Below, in pieces: positions 10,429-21,335 of a stretch of 64,000 bases of DNA (positions are counted from its first letter, which is position 1; each line of letters begins with the position of its first letter). This DNA comes from Xanthomonas citri pv. mangiferaeindicae. Lineage in GTDB: Bacteria; Pseudomonadota; Gammaproteobacteria; Xanthomonadales; Xanthomonadaceae. Below the pieces are notes generated by a model. The model did not search any database. It was not told the DNA's origin and worked only from the letters and a program-made list of their open reading frames with translations. Location of the stretch: the NCBI GenBank assembly GCA_002240395.1, contig CP016836.1, positions 3,782,001-3,846,000 on the forward strand, read 5' to 3'. The translations under genes and the position numbers were made by a program.

Positions 10429-11073
10429 ATGCCCGATCCGACGCCCCCCTTCGATGCCCACCGCCTGCGCGAGCTCGCCGGCGAGTTGATCGTCAACGTC
10501 CGCGAGCTCGCCCAGGCCGGCTGGACACCGGCGACCAGCAGCAACTTTTCGCAACGCCTCGACGACCGCCACGCAGCGATCACCGTGTCGGGCCGCGACA
10601 AAGGCCGGCTGCAGGAAGACGACATCATGGTCGTCGATTTCGATGGTCAGGCCGTGGGCAGTGACCATCGGCCGTCGGCCGAGACGCTGTTGCACACTCA
10701 GCTCTATCGCCGGTTTCCCGAGATCGGCTGCATCCTGCACACGCATTCGCCCAACCAAACCATCGCCTCGCGGCTGTACGCCGGCGCAGGCCACGTGCGC
10801 ATCGAAGGCTATGAACTGCTCAAGGCCTTCGCCGGCAATGCGACCCACGAGACCGCGATCGACGTGCCGGTGCTGCCCAACAGCCAGCACATGCCCACGC
10901 TCGCCGCGCAGGTCGAATGCCTGCTCGATGCCGGCCCGATGTGGGGCTACCTGATCGACGGCCACGGCCTGTATGCCTGGGGCCGCGACATGGCCGAGGC
11001 GCGCCGGCATCTGGAAGCCTTCGATTTCCTGCTGCATTGCGAACTGGCGCTGCATCGTCTGCGCGGTCGCTGA
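10429..11073 (+). CDS. mtnB: Methylthioribulose-1-phosphate dehydratase
   Basis: MtnB removes water from 5-methylthioribulose 1-phosphate in the methionine salvage pathway. It is a class II aldolase-fold zinc enzyme of 214 residues. Seen: SSNFSQRL near residue 38 (phosphate-binding loop), GCILHTHSPN near 105 with the HTH zinc ligands, and DGHGLYAWG near 180 with the third histidine. The ATG at 10429 was chosen because homologous-looking sequence begins there and a -10-like TAGACT lies 7 bases upstream. It is the first gene of mtnB-mtnD-mtnC. Confidence 0.93.
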   Translation: MPDPTPPFDAHRLRELAGELIVNVRELAQAGWTPATSSNFSQRLDDRHAAITVSGRDKGRLQEDDIMVVDFDGQAVGSDHRPSAETLLHTQLYRRFPEIGCILHTHSPNQTIASRLYAGAGHVRIEGYELLKAFAGNATHETAIDVPVLPNSQHMPTLAAQVECLLDAGPMWGYLIDGHGLYAWGRDMAEARRHLEAFDFLLHCELALHRLRGR

Positions 11074-11090
11074 CGTCCCGATCCACGCGC

Positions 11091-11114
11091 GCGTGGAACG
11101 CCTGCGTTCCGCGC
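11091..11114 (+). other. Intercistronic hairpin mtnB-mtnD
   Basis: A 10-bp stem (GCGTGGAACG / CGTTCCGCGC, one G-U pair) with a CCTG loop lies 17 bases after mtnB, with no U-run. It may tune expression of the downstream genes. Confidence 0.4.
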
Positions 11115-11182
11115 CAGTCAACGCTGCCTTCGGAAGCAACTGCTAGTCTGGCGCGATTCTCCTTTGCCTGAGCCAGACCGCC

Positions 11183-11740
11183 ATGAGCCGCCTCCGCATC
11201 TTCGCCGACACCGCCCCCGACACGCCGCTGCTCGACAGCCGCGACGGCGAGGAGATCGCCCGCGAGCTCGGCAAGCTCGGTGCGACCTTCGAGCGCTGGG
11301 AAGCCGCGCAGCCGGTCGCCGCCGGCGCCTCGTCCGAGCAGGTGATGGCCGCCTACAAGGCCGACATCGACCGCATCAGCGCCGAGCGCGGCTTCACGAC
11401 GGTCGATGTCATCAGCATCGCGCCGGACAACCCCAATCGCGACGAGCTGCGCAAGAAGTTCCTCGACGAACACCTGCACAAGGAAGACGAGGTCCGCTTC
11501 TTCGTCGACGGCTCGGGGCTGTTCACGCTGCATGTCGAAGACAAGGTCTACGAGATCGAATGCGTCAAGGGCGACCTGATCGGCGTGCCGCACGGCGTGA
11601 CCCATTGGTTCGACATGGGCCCGGAGCCGCGCTTTGTGGCGATCCGGTTCTTCCAGCAGCCTGATGGTTGGATCGGCCACTTCACCGGCTCGGACATCGC
11701 CCAGCAGTTCCCGCGCTACGAGCCGGGCGCGCGCGACTGA
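11183..11740 (+). CDS. mtnD: Acireductone dioxygenase
   Basis: MtnD oxidises acireductone to the 2-oxo acid precursor of methionine plus formate (Fe form). It is a cupin of 185 residues. Seen: HLHKEDEVRFFVDG near residue 97, giving the two His and one Glu metal ligands of the first cupin motif, and GVPHGVTHWFDMG near 136 with the fourth ligand, His. It lies between mtnB and mtnC in the pathway cluster. The mtnB-mtnD gap of 109 bases is long enough for an internal promoter. Confidence 0.95.
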   Translation: MSRLRIFADTAPDTPLLDSRDGEEIARELGKLGATFERWEAAQPVAAGASSEQVMAAYKADIDRISAERGFTTVDVISIAPDNPNRDELRKKFLDEHLHKEDEVRFFVDGSGLFTLHVEDKVYEIECVKGDLIGVPHGVTHWFDMGPEPRFVAIRFFQQPDGWIGHFTGSDIAQQFPRYEPGARD

Positions 11741-11778
11741 CCCGCTCCTCAACACGCGCGCCAGGACCGATAAATCGC

Positions 11779-12468
11779 ATGATCCTCACCGACATCGAAG
11801 GCACCACCAGCAGCATCTCCTTCGTCAAAGACGTCCTCTTCCCCTATGCCCGCCGCGCCCTGCCCGGCTTCGTCGCCACACATGGCCAAGATCCCGACGT
11901 CCGTCGCTGGCTGGATGCGGTGGCGATCGAGCACGGCGCGATGTGCGACGACGCGATGATCGTCGAGACACTGCAGGGCTGGATCGACGAGGACCGCAAG
12001 CACACCGCACTCAAGGCCTTGCAAGGCAAGATTTGGGAGGCCGGCTACCGCGAGGCCGACTTCACCGCGCACATCTACCCCGACGCGGCGCAGGCCCTGC
12101 GCCGCTGGCATGCGGCCGGCGAACGCCTGGCGGTGTACTCGTCGGGCTCGGTCCCGGCGCAGAAGCTGTTCTTCGGCCACAGCGATGCCGGCGACCTGAC
12201 GGGTCTGATCTCGGCCTGGTTCGACACCGAGGTCGGCGGCAAGCGCGAGGCAGCGAGCTACACCCGCATTGCCGAGGCCTTGCACGAAGCACCGGCGGCG
12301 ATCGTGTTCCTGTCGGATGTCGTGGCCGAACTCGACGCCGCCCGCGAGGCCGGCCTGCGCACGGTGCTGGTCGACCGCCTCGACGACTACCCCGAACCGC
12401 GCGATGCAACCGCCGCAAACGGCCACCGCCGCGTGACCTCGTTCGACGCGGTCGATCCTGCCGCCTGA
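11779..12468 (+). CDS. mtnC: Enolase-phosphatase E1 (2,3-diketomethylthiopentyl-1-phosphate)
   Basis: MtnC enolises and dephosphorylates the diketone phosphate to give acireductone, the substrate of MtnD. It is a HAD-superfamily enzyme of 229 residues. Seen: LTDIEGTTSSISF at the N-terminus (the E1-type variant of the DxDGT motif), YSSGSVPAQKLFFGH in the middle (motif II Ser and cap contacts) and FLSDVVAELDAA near 175 (motif IV acidic residues). The ATG at 11779 begins just before motif I, as expected. It is the last gene of the salvage cluster; methionine aminotransferase and mtnA are not in the window. Confidence 0.95.
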   Translation: MILTDIEGTTSSISFVKDVLFPYARRALPGFVATHGQDPDVRRWLDAVAIEHGAMCDDAMIVETLQGWIDEDRKHTALKALQGKIWEAGYREADFTAHIYPDAAQALRRWHAAGERLAVYSSGSVPAQKLFFGHSDAGDLTGLISAWFDTEVGGKREAASYTRIAEALHEAPAAIVFLSDVVAELDAAREAGLRTVLVDRLDDYPEPRDATAANGHRRVTSFDAVDPAA

Positions 12469-12654
12469 TCACGCGCGTCCTGTCGGCGTGCTGTGTAACG
12501 CACAGACACGATGATGACGAGACCGCGCAGATCGTTGCCGAACGCGATCGCCCGGTGCGGGCGATCGCGGCCAGCGCGTCAGACCGAGGCCATGTCGCAC
12601 GCACTGCGCCTGCTGTAACGCGAGCAATTCTCATTCCGTCATGCCCTGTGCGCG

Positions 12655-12777
12655 CTCGCTAGAATCGAGGCGCGCCGCAAGCCCGCCCTCGCCAGCCAGC
12701 CGCGCACGACCTGCCCGTCAGCCTTCGCTCGCCAGCCGGTCGTCTTTCAAGAACCCGCGCTTGCGCGGGTTTTTGTG
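12655..12777 (+). ncRNA. Candidate terminator-capped small RNA
   Basis: A -10-like TAGAAT (12660-12665, in the same GCTAGAATCGAG context seen upstream of cysS at 51101) is followed about 90 bases later by a strong intrinsic terminator, with no convincing coding frame between them. This is the layout of a small RNA gene. No -35 box is clear, and the alternative is a long 3' UTR of mtnC. Confidence 0.3.
12752..12777 (+). terminator. Strong rho-independent terminator
   Basis: An 8-bp perfect stem (AACCCGCG / CGCGGGTT) with a CTTG loop is followed by TTTGTGTTT. It lies 284 bases after mtnC, too far to be its natural partner. Confidence 0.8.
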
Positions 12778-12929
12778 TTTCAGCGCTCGCCTGCTGCGTG
12801 GCAGTCTTGTCGCACTGCGATTGCCCGCATCCTCCCGACTGCGCGAGAGCGCGACCGCTTCGTACGCCATCGCAGCGCGAGCAGGTCACGCGTTTGCGTG
12901 CCGTGACCAAGACTCACCGCGAGCGTCTG

Positions 12930-13180
12930 CCCCCACCCCAACCCTCCCCCGCATGCGGGGGAGGGAGAAAGGCAGTGCAGCCCCTGCGTTCCCTCCCCTC
13001 ATGCGGGGGAGGAGAAAGGCAGCGCCGCGTTCGACTGGGGTACGACGCAGGTCCGCACCGCGCACGGCGGCTGTGCGCCCCTTTCCTGCATGCGGGGAAG
13101 GAGAAAGGCAGTGCAGCCCCTGCGTTCCCTCCCCCGCTTGCGGGGAGGTCGACGCGCGACGCGCGGCGGGTGGGGGCGTC
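12930..13180. repeat. Palindromic repeat cluster 1 (REP-like)
   Basis: Four GC-rich palindromes occur here, the best being a perfect 24-bp one at 12942-12965 (CCCTCCCCC GCATGC GGGGGAGGG). The others are near 12991-13012, 13081-13101 and 13127-13148. A 35-base module (starting GGAGAAAGGCAGTGCAGCCC) is repeated exactly at 12964-12998 and 13100-13134. The flank CCCACCCCAACCCTCCCCC is the reverse complement of the flank in cluster 3 at 60800. It is intergenic, between convergent genes. Confidence 0.85.
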
Positions 13181-13294
13181 TTCGCGCACCGTTGGCCCGG
13201 CATCGCGCTGAGCATGTTCGAGCACCGGCGACCAGCATCGCGCGACGCAGGCCACACCGACGCGATCACGTCGGCAAGACGCGGGCCCGTGGCG

Positions 13295-13798
13295 TCAGTG
13301 CCCGCTATGGCCCTCGGCCGCGGCATCGCCGGCCAGGGGGCGGACGTCGAACTGGACCTGCTGTGCAGGCGCATGTTCGAAATGCAGCGTCGCCTCGACC
13401 GTGGCGCCCGCGCGCAACGGCTCGACCGGGTCGATGAACATCAGGTGGTAGCCGCCGGGGCGCAGTTCGACCTCGCTGCCAGCCGGCAGCGCAACGCCGT
13501 CGGGCAGTTCGCGCATGCGCATCATGCCGCCGTCGTGGCGCATCTCGTGGATCTCCACCGCAGCGGCTGCGGCGCTGTCCACCGACACCAGCCGATCGTC
13601 GCCGGCGCTGCGCAACGTCAGATAGCCACCGGCCACGGCCGCGTTGGGCGGCGTTTCGCGGATCCACGCGTCCGAGACCGAAACCTGGGCGGCGGCCCCA
13701 GCGGCCGGCGCGGGGCTTTCCGGCGACGCCGGCTGGCAGGCGGCCAGGGCCAGGGCGGTCAGGCCGGCGGCAAGAAGACCGAAACGGGGATGGCGCAT
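13295..13798 (-). CDS. PCuAC-type periplasmic copper chaperone lipoprotein
   Basis: This 167-residue exported protein belongs to the DUF461/PCu(A)C family, which delivers Cu(I) to cytochrome c oxidase. Seen: a signal peptide ending in the lipobox ALAAC (Cys about 21), a low-complexity Pro/Ala linker, then the beta-domain with the copper motif. That motif is EIHEM (HxM), MMRM (MxM), and YHLM (HxM) about 25 residues later. The His/Gly tail EGHSGH may bind metal too. The ATG at 13798 gives a normal signal peptide. It is divergent from xseA with 118 bases between them. No cox or sco gene lies beside it. Confidence 0.88.
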   Translation of the reverse strand: MRHPRFGLLAAGLTALALAACQPASPESPAPAAGAAAQVSVSDAWIRETPPNAAVAGGYLTLRSAGDDRLVSVDSAAAAAVEIHEMRHDGGMMRMRELPDGVALPAGSEVELRPGGYHLMFIDPVEPLRAGATVEATLHFEHAPAQQVQFDVRPLAGDAAAEGHSGH

Positions 13799-13903
13799 CC
13801 GAGTACTCCGCTGCGACGCCTGCGGCGCCTGGCCGGCCATTATCGCCGGCTGCGCGCGCCGCGTCTGCGACCGGGTGTCGCAGCCCTGCCCACCGCATGC
13901 CGG

Positions 13904-13909
13904 TATCCT
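13904..13909 (+). promoter_or_regulatory. Putative -10 box placing xseA as leaderless
   Basis: TATCCT (extended by GG on its 5' side) ends 7 bases before the xseA ATG, and no Shine-Dalgarno sequence is present. The geometry is the same as at mtnB. No good -35 box is seen. Confidence 0.4.
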
Positions 13910-13916
13910 TGTGCGC

Positions 13917-15245
13917 ATGCACGATTCCGCACGCGACGTCCTGACCCCCAGCCAGCTCAACACCCTCGCCCGGGGGCTGCTGGAGGACAGCTTCCCCCAG
14001 GTCATGGTCGAGGGCGAGTTGTGCAACGTCTCACGCCCGGCGTCGGGCCATATGTACTTCACACTCAAGGACGCGCGCGCCCAGGTGCGCTGCGCGCTGT
14101 TCCGGCAGAAGAGCCAGTGGCTGCGCTTCGTGCCGCGCGACGGCATGCTGGTGCGTGCGCGCGGCCGGGTGACGCTGTACGAGGCGCGCGGCGACTACCA
14201 GTTGATCCTCGACGCGCTCGAAGAAGCCGGCGAAGGCGCGTTGCGGCGGGCGTTCGATGCGCTCAAGGCCCGCCTGCAGGCCGAAGGCCTGTTCGAGGCC
14301 GAGCGCAAGCGCCCGCTGCCGGCGTTTCCGCGGCGGCTGGGCGTGATCACCTCGCCGTCGGGCGCGGCGGTGCGCGACGTGCTCAGCGTGCTGGCGCGCC
14401 GGTTTCCGCTGCTCGACGTCGAGGTGCTGCCGACGCTGGTCCAGGGCGTCGAGGCGCCGGCGCAGTTGCTGCGCACGCTGCAGCGCGCGGGCGAGAGCGG
14501 ACGTTACGACGTGCTGCTGCTGACCCGCGGCGGCGGTTCGCTCGAGGACCTGTGGGCATTCAACGACGAGGCACTGGCGCGCGCAGTGGCGGCCTCGCCG
14601 GTGCCGGTGGTCTCGGCGGTCGGCCATGAGACCGACTTCAGCCTGACCGACTTCGCCGCCGACCTGCGCGCGCCGACCCCGTCGGCCGCGGCCGAGTTGC
14701 TGACGCCCGATCGCAGCGACTTGCTCGGACGGGTGCGCCAGCTGCAGCGCCAGGTCGATGCCGTGCAACTGCGCACGCTGCAGGCCTGCGCCCAACGGCT
14801 CGACCGCGCGGCGCTGCGCCTGCAGGCCACCCGCCCGCAGGCGCGGCTCGAGGTCTTGCGCCAGCGGCAGGACGCGGCGCTGCGCCGGCTGCAGGCCGCC
14901 CAGCGGCAGCAGTTGCAGCAGCGTCAGGCGCGGCTCCAGCATGCCGGCGCGGTGCTGCGTGCCGCCTCGCCGCAGCGCCGGCTCGCCCAGTTGCACCAGC
15001 GCCTGGATGCGCTGCAGACGCGGCCGCAGGCCGCGGTGGCACGACGGCTGCAGCGCGACGCGCTGCATCTGCGCGGGCTGGTGCGCTCGCTCGAGGCGGT
15101 GAGCCCGCTGGCCACGATCGCCCGCGGCTACAGCATCCTGCAGCGCGACGACGGCCGCATCGTGCGCAGCACCGCCGACGCCGCGCCCGGGGATCGGCTC
15201 GATGCACGCGTCGGCGATGGCACGCTGCGAGTCGAGGTGCAGTAG
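13917..15245 (+). CDS. xseA: Exodeoxyribonuclease VII large subunit
   Basis: XseA is the catalytic large subunit of ExoVII, a single-strand-specific exonuclease that needs XseB. It has 442 residues. Seen: an N-terminal OB-fold (LTPSQLNTLARGLLEDSFPQ, then VEGELCNVSRPASGHMYFTL), the catalytic-domain blocks LGVITSPSGAAVRD, TRGGGSLEDLWAFND and VSAVGHETDFSLTDFAAD, and a long Gln/Arg/Leu-rich coiled coil (about 265-390) that assembles the filament-like complex. The C-terminal RGYSILQRDDG block is typical. xseB is not adjacent. Confidence 0.95.
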   Translation: MHDSARDVLTPSQLNTLARGLLEDSFPQVMVEGELCNVSRPASGHMYFTLKDARAQVRCALFRQKSQWLRFVPRDGMLVRARGRVTLYEARGDYQLILDALEEAGEGALRRAFDALKARLQAEGLFEAERKRPLPAFPRRLGVITSPSGAAVRDVLSVLARRFPLLDVEVLPTLVQGVEAPAQLLRTLQRAGESGRYDVLLLTRGGGSLEDLWAFNDEALARAVAASPVPVVSAVGHETDFSLTDFAADLRAPTPSAAAELLTPDRSDLLGRVRQLQRQVDAVQLRTLQACAQRLDRAALRLQATRPQARLEVLRQRQDAALRRLQAAQRQQLQQRQARLQHAGAVLRAASPQRRLAQLHQRLDALQTRPQAAVARRLQRDALHLRGLVRSLEAVSPLATIARGYSILQRDDGRIVRSTADAAPGDRLDARVGDGTLRVEVQ

Positions 15246-15261
15246 CACGGCCCTGCCCTCG

Positions 15262-15279
15262 CCCGGCGATCACGCCGGG
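15262..15279 (+). terminator. Hairpin after xseA
   Basis: A 7-bp perfect stem (CCCGGCG / CGCCGGG) with an ATCA loop lies 17 bases after the stop codon. No U-run follows, so terminator function is uncertain. Confidence 0.4.
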
Positions 15280-15323
15280 GCTGGCACGATGACCGGCGAT
15301 CTGTCGCTGGAGCATACGGACCG

Positions 15324-16973
<1,650 letters not shown>

Positions 16974-17013
16974 TCGGCGCCGCGTCCTTCCGCCTTCGAC
17001 TCCGGAGCGCCCA

Positions 17014-18480
<1,467 letters not shown>

Positions 18481-18552
18481 GTCAGCCGTCGCCGCGCCGC
18501 CCTTGCTGGACGCTGGCGGCGCACGACATATCGGTAAGCGGGCGCGCCGGCG

Positions 18553-19161
18553 CTAGCCGCCCCGCGCCATCAGCACGCGCTCGACATCGCGTAGCGACAG
18601 TCCGCGCGCGCGCAGCAGCACCAGCAGGTGGTACAGCAGGTCGGCGCTCTCGCCCACCAGGTCGTCGTCGCCCTGCGCAACGGCTGCCAGCGCGGTCTCC
18701 ACGCCCTCCTCGCCGACCTTCTGCGCGATGCGGCGGATGCCGCCATCGAACAGCCGCGTCGTGTAACTGCCGTCCGGTCGCTCGCGTGCGCGCTGGGCGA
18801 CGAGCGCATCGAGGTCGGCCAGCACACCGCCCGGGGCGGACGGGAAACAGCTGGGCCGCTGCAGGTGGCAGGTCGGCCCCTGCGGCCGGGCCAGCACCAG
18901 CAGCGTGTCGGCGTCGCAGTCGACGTCGATCGCAACCAGGTCGAGCACGTGGCCCGACTGCTCGCCCTTGGTCCACAGCCGTCCCTTGCTGCGGCTGAAG
19001 AACGTGACCTTGCCCAGCCGGCGCGTGGCATCGAGCGCATCGCGATCCATGTAGCCGAGCATCAGCACGCGCAACGTGTCGGCGTCCTGGACGATCGCCG
19101 GCAACAGGCCATCGCCCTTGTGCCAATCCAGGGTTGCCGGCTCGAAAGGCAGATCGGTCAT
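18553..19161 (-). CDS. hisI: Bifunctional phosphoribosyl-AMP cyclohydrolase / phosphoribosyl-ATP pyrophosphatase
   Basis: HisI(E) carries out the second and third steps of histidine synthesis in the cytosol. The 202-residue protein has the HisI domain first (VLMLGYMDRDAL, FFSRSKGRLWTKGE and PQGPTCHLQ with the zinc Cys and His) and the HisE domain second (QKVGEEGVETALAA, GESADLLYHLLVLL). The start at 19161 is chosen because AGGA lies 7-8 bases upstream and the N-terminus then matches the family. An in-frame ATG at 19224 would add 21 unusual residues and overlap hisF. It is the last gene of the operon. Confidence 0.94.
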   Translation of the reverse strand: MTDLPFEPATLDWHKGDGLLPAIVQDADTLRVLMLGYMDRDALDATRRLGKVTFFSRSKGRLWTKGEQSGHVLDLVAIDVDCDADTLLVLARPQGPTCHLQRPSCFPSAPGGVLADLDALVAQRARERPDGSYTTRLFDGGIRRIAQKVGEEGVETALAAVAQGDDDLVGESADLLYHLLVLLRARGLSLRDVERVLMARGG

Positions 19162-19216
19162 CGCATCGTCCTGTGGCGCAGGGGGATGGGCGGACTGCGC
19201 GCCCTGGTCGCGGCGG

Positions 19217-19990
19217 TCAGACATCGCGCACCGCCACGCCGGCCGCGCGCAGCTCGCGCTTGAGTTCGGGAATCGCGATGCGGCCACTGTGGAACACACT
19301 GGCAGCCAGCGCGCCGTCGACGTCGGCCTGAAGAAACGCATCCACGAAGTGGGTGGTCTCCCCCGCTCCGCCTGAGGCAATCAGCGGCACTTCGCACAGC
19401 GCGCGCGCCTGCCGCAGCTGCGCGATGTCGTAGCCGCGGCGCACACCGTCGTTGTCCATGCAGTTGAGCACGATCTCGCCGGCGCCCAGCCGTTGCGCTT
19501 CGACGATCCAGTCCAGCGTGCGCACCGCCAGCGCACGGGTGCGGTCCGGATCGCCAGTGTGGCTGCGCACCCGCCATTGCCCATCGGCCTCGCGGATGGA
19601 ATCGATGCCCACGACCACGCATTGCACGCCGAACGCGTCGGCCAGTTCGGCGATCAGTGCCGGACGCTCGAGCGCCGGGGTGTTGATCGAGATCTTGTCG
19701 GCGCCAGCATGCAGCACCGCACGCGCGGTGGCGACGTCGCGGATGCCACCGGCGACGCAGAATGGGATATCGATCAGCCGCGACACCCGCTCGACCCAGC
19801 CACGATCGACCGAACGTCCCTGGGGACTGGCAGAAATATCGTAGAACACCAGTTCGTCGGCGCCGGCATCGCGATAGCGCAGCGCCAGTTCGGCGATGTC
19901 GCCCATGTCGACGTGATCGCGGAAGCGCACGCCTTTGACCACGCGGCCCTCGCGCACATCCAGGCATGGAATGATCCGCCGGCTCAGCAT
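19217..19990 (-). CDS. hisF: Imidazole glycerol phosphate synthase, cyclase subunit
   Basis: HisF closes the imidazole ring, releasing IGP and AICAR, using ammonia channelled from HisH. It is a 257-residue TIM barrel. Seen: the N-terminal IIPCLDVREGRVVKGV with the catalytic Asp, DISASPQGRS in the first half, and NCMDNDGVRRGYDI with the second catalytic Asp. The SGGAGETTHF phosphate loop is also visible. It overlaps hisA by 7 bases. Confidence 0.97.
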   Translation of the reverse strand: MLSRRIIPCLDVREGRVVKGVRFRDHVDMGDIAELALRYRDAGADELVFYDISASPQGRSVDRGWVERVSRLIDIPFCVAGGIRDVATARAVLHAGADKISINTPALERPALIAELADAFGVQCVVVGIDSIREADGQWRVRSHTGDPDRTRALAVRTLDWIVEAQRLGAGEIVLNCMDNDGVRRGYDIAQLRQARALCEVPLIASGGAGETTHFVDAFLQADVDGALAASVFHSGRIAIPELKRELRAAGVAVRDV

Positions 19991-20721
19991 GCCAGTGCGT
20001 CCTGCAGTGCGAAGCGGCCTTCGAGCAGCGCACGGCCGAGCACGATGCCGGCGCAGCCCTGCGCACGCGCCGCGACGATGTCCTCGAGCGCGCGCACGCC
20101 GCCCGACGCCTGCACCTGCAGCGCCGGCGCCAGCACGCGCAGGTGGGCGTACAACGCGCTGTTGGACCCCGACAACATGCCGTCGCGGGCGATGTCGGTG
20201 CTGAGCAGGTGGCGCAGCCCGGCCTGCGCATAGCGCACCGCCAAAGCGTCGAGGGTGGCCTCGGCGGTCTGCGTCCAGCCGTGCACCGGCAGACGCCAGA
20301 CCCCGCTGGCATCCTGCCGCGTGTCGAGCGCCACGGTGATGCGCTCGGCACCGAAGCGCTCGATCCAGCCTACCACCGCATCGGCATCGCGCACCGCGAG
20401 CGAACCGATGACCACGCGGGCGGCGCCGGCATCGAGGATCCGCGCGACGTCGTCGGCGCTGCGCACGCCGCCGCCGGTCTGCACCTGCAGGCCGGTGGCC
20501 ACACGGATGCGCGCCAGCAAGGGTGCGAGGGTGAAGCCGCCCGCACGTGCGGCGTCGAGATCGACCAGGTGCAGCCACGTCGCGCCCGCGTCGGCGTAGG
20601 CCTGGATCTGGGCCAGTGGATCGTCGCTGTAGCGCGTCTCGCGCGCGTAGTCGCCCTGCGCCAGCCGGACCACGCGACCGTCGCGGATGTCGATGGCGGG
20701 ATAGACGGTGAAACCGCTCAT
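19984..20721 (-). CDS. hisA: ProFAR isomerase
   Basis: HisA isomerises 5'-ProFAR to PRFAR, an Amadori rearrangement. It is a 245-residue TIM barrel. Seen: YPAIDIRDGRVVRL with the catalytic Asp at about 11, LHLVDLDAARAGG, QTGGGVRS (phosphate loop) and LSTDIARDGMLSG with the second catalytic Asp. It overlaps both neighbours: 4 bases (ATGA) with hisH and 7 bases with hisF. Confidence 0.97.
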   Translation of the reverse strand: MSGFTVYPAIDIRDGRVVRLAQGDYARETRYSDDPLAQIQAYADAGATWLHLVDLDAARAGGFTLAPLLARIRVATGLQVQTGGGVRSADDVARILDAGAARVVIGSLAVRDADAVVGWIERFGAERITVALDTRQDASGVWRLPVHGWTQTAEATLDALAVRYAQAGLRHLLSTDIARDGMLSGSNSALYAHLRVLAPALQVQASGGVRALEDIVAARAQGCAGIVLGRALLEGRFALQDALAC

Positions 20722-21335
20722 GCGCGGACTCCAGCAACGAACGATGGGGACAGGAAGTTGCGCAGCAGCTGCGCGCCGACCGCGGCCGAGCGCTCGGGAT
20801 GGAACTGCGCACCGGCGACCAGGCCCCGCTGCACGGCAGCGGCGAACGGCTGGCCGTGGTCGCAGGAGAGGATGCAGTCATCGGTCACCGGCGCCGCATA
20901 GCTGTGTACGAAGAAGGCCTGCGCATCGTCGTCGATGCCGGTACGCAGCGCGCTGTCGGCCTTGGGCTGCAGCCGGTTCCAGCCCATGTGCGGCACCCGG
21001 ATTCCGGGCCCGCCGTGCAGCCGGGCGACGGTGCCGGGTAGCAGGCCCAGCCCCTCGACATCGCCTTCTTGCGAGCGCTCGAACAGCAGCTGCATACCCA
21101 CGCAAATACCCAGCAGCGGCCGCTCCAGCGTGCGCAGGACCTCGACCAGATCGAGCGCGCGCAGCCGCGCCATGACCTGCGCCGCGGTACCGACCCCGGG
21201 CAGGATCACGCGGTCGGCGCTGCGGATCGCCTCGGCATCGGTGACCAACGCAGCGGTCACACCCAGGCGCTCGAACGCGTAGCGCACCGAGCCGGTGTTG
21301 GCGCCGCCGGCATCGACGATCACCACACGCATCAC
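20718..21335 (-). CDS. hisH: Imidazole glycerol phosphate synthase, glutamine amidotransferase subunit
   Basis: HisH hydrolyses glutamine and hands ammonia to HisF. It is a class I amidotransferase of 205 residues. Seen: VVIVDAGGANTGSVRYAFERLG at the start, LPGVGTAAQVM (oxyanion region), the nucleophile in LLGICVGMQLLFERS, and the His-x-Glu pair in GAQFHPERS. It is coupled to hisB by an ATGA overlap. The first two codons are both Met and either could be used. Confidence 0.97.
   Translation of the reverse strand: MMRVVIVDAGGANTGSVRYAFERLGVTAALVTDAEAIRSADRVILPGVGTAAQVMARLRALDLVEVLRTLERPLLGICVGMQLLFERSQEGDVEGLGLLPGTVARLHGGPGIRVPHMGWNRLQPKADSALRTGIDDDAQAFFVHSYAAPVTDDCILSCDHGQPFAAAVQRGLVAGAQFHPERSAAVGAQLLRNFLSPSFVAGVRA

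Larger units (their letters stand above)
12469..13294. other. 826-bp gene-free region
   Basis: It holds the orphan terminator and possible small RNA at 12655-12777, then the palindromic repeat cluster at 12930-13180. The remaining sequence shows no coding frame with a plausible start, ribosome site and composition. It lies between mtnC (rightward) and the 3' end of the copper-chaperone gene (leftward), so it is a convergent region. Confidence 0.6.

Noticed and set aside
12930..13180. Possible CRISPR array
   Set aside because: The repeats are irregularly spaced palindromes of differing length with conserved linkers, no unique spacers and no cas genes.
12641..14629. Long plus-strand frame crossing the repeat cluster and the copper-chaperone and xseA genes
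   Set aside because: Its product is Arg/Ala/Pro-rich and its frame ignores the repeat palindromes; the region is explained by real genes in other frames and by repeats.
19162..19224. Upstream ATG (19224) as start of hisI
   Set aside because: It would add a weakly conserved 21-residue extension and has no ribosome site; the ATG at 19161 has AGGA at good distance and family-like length.
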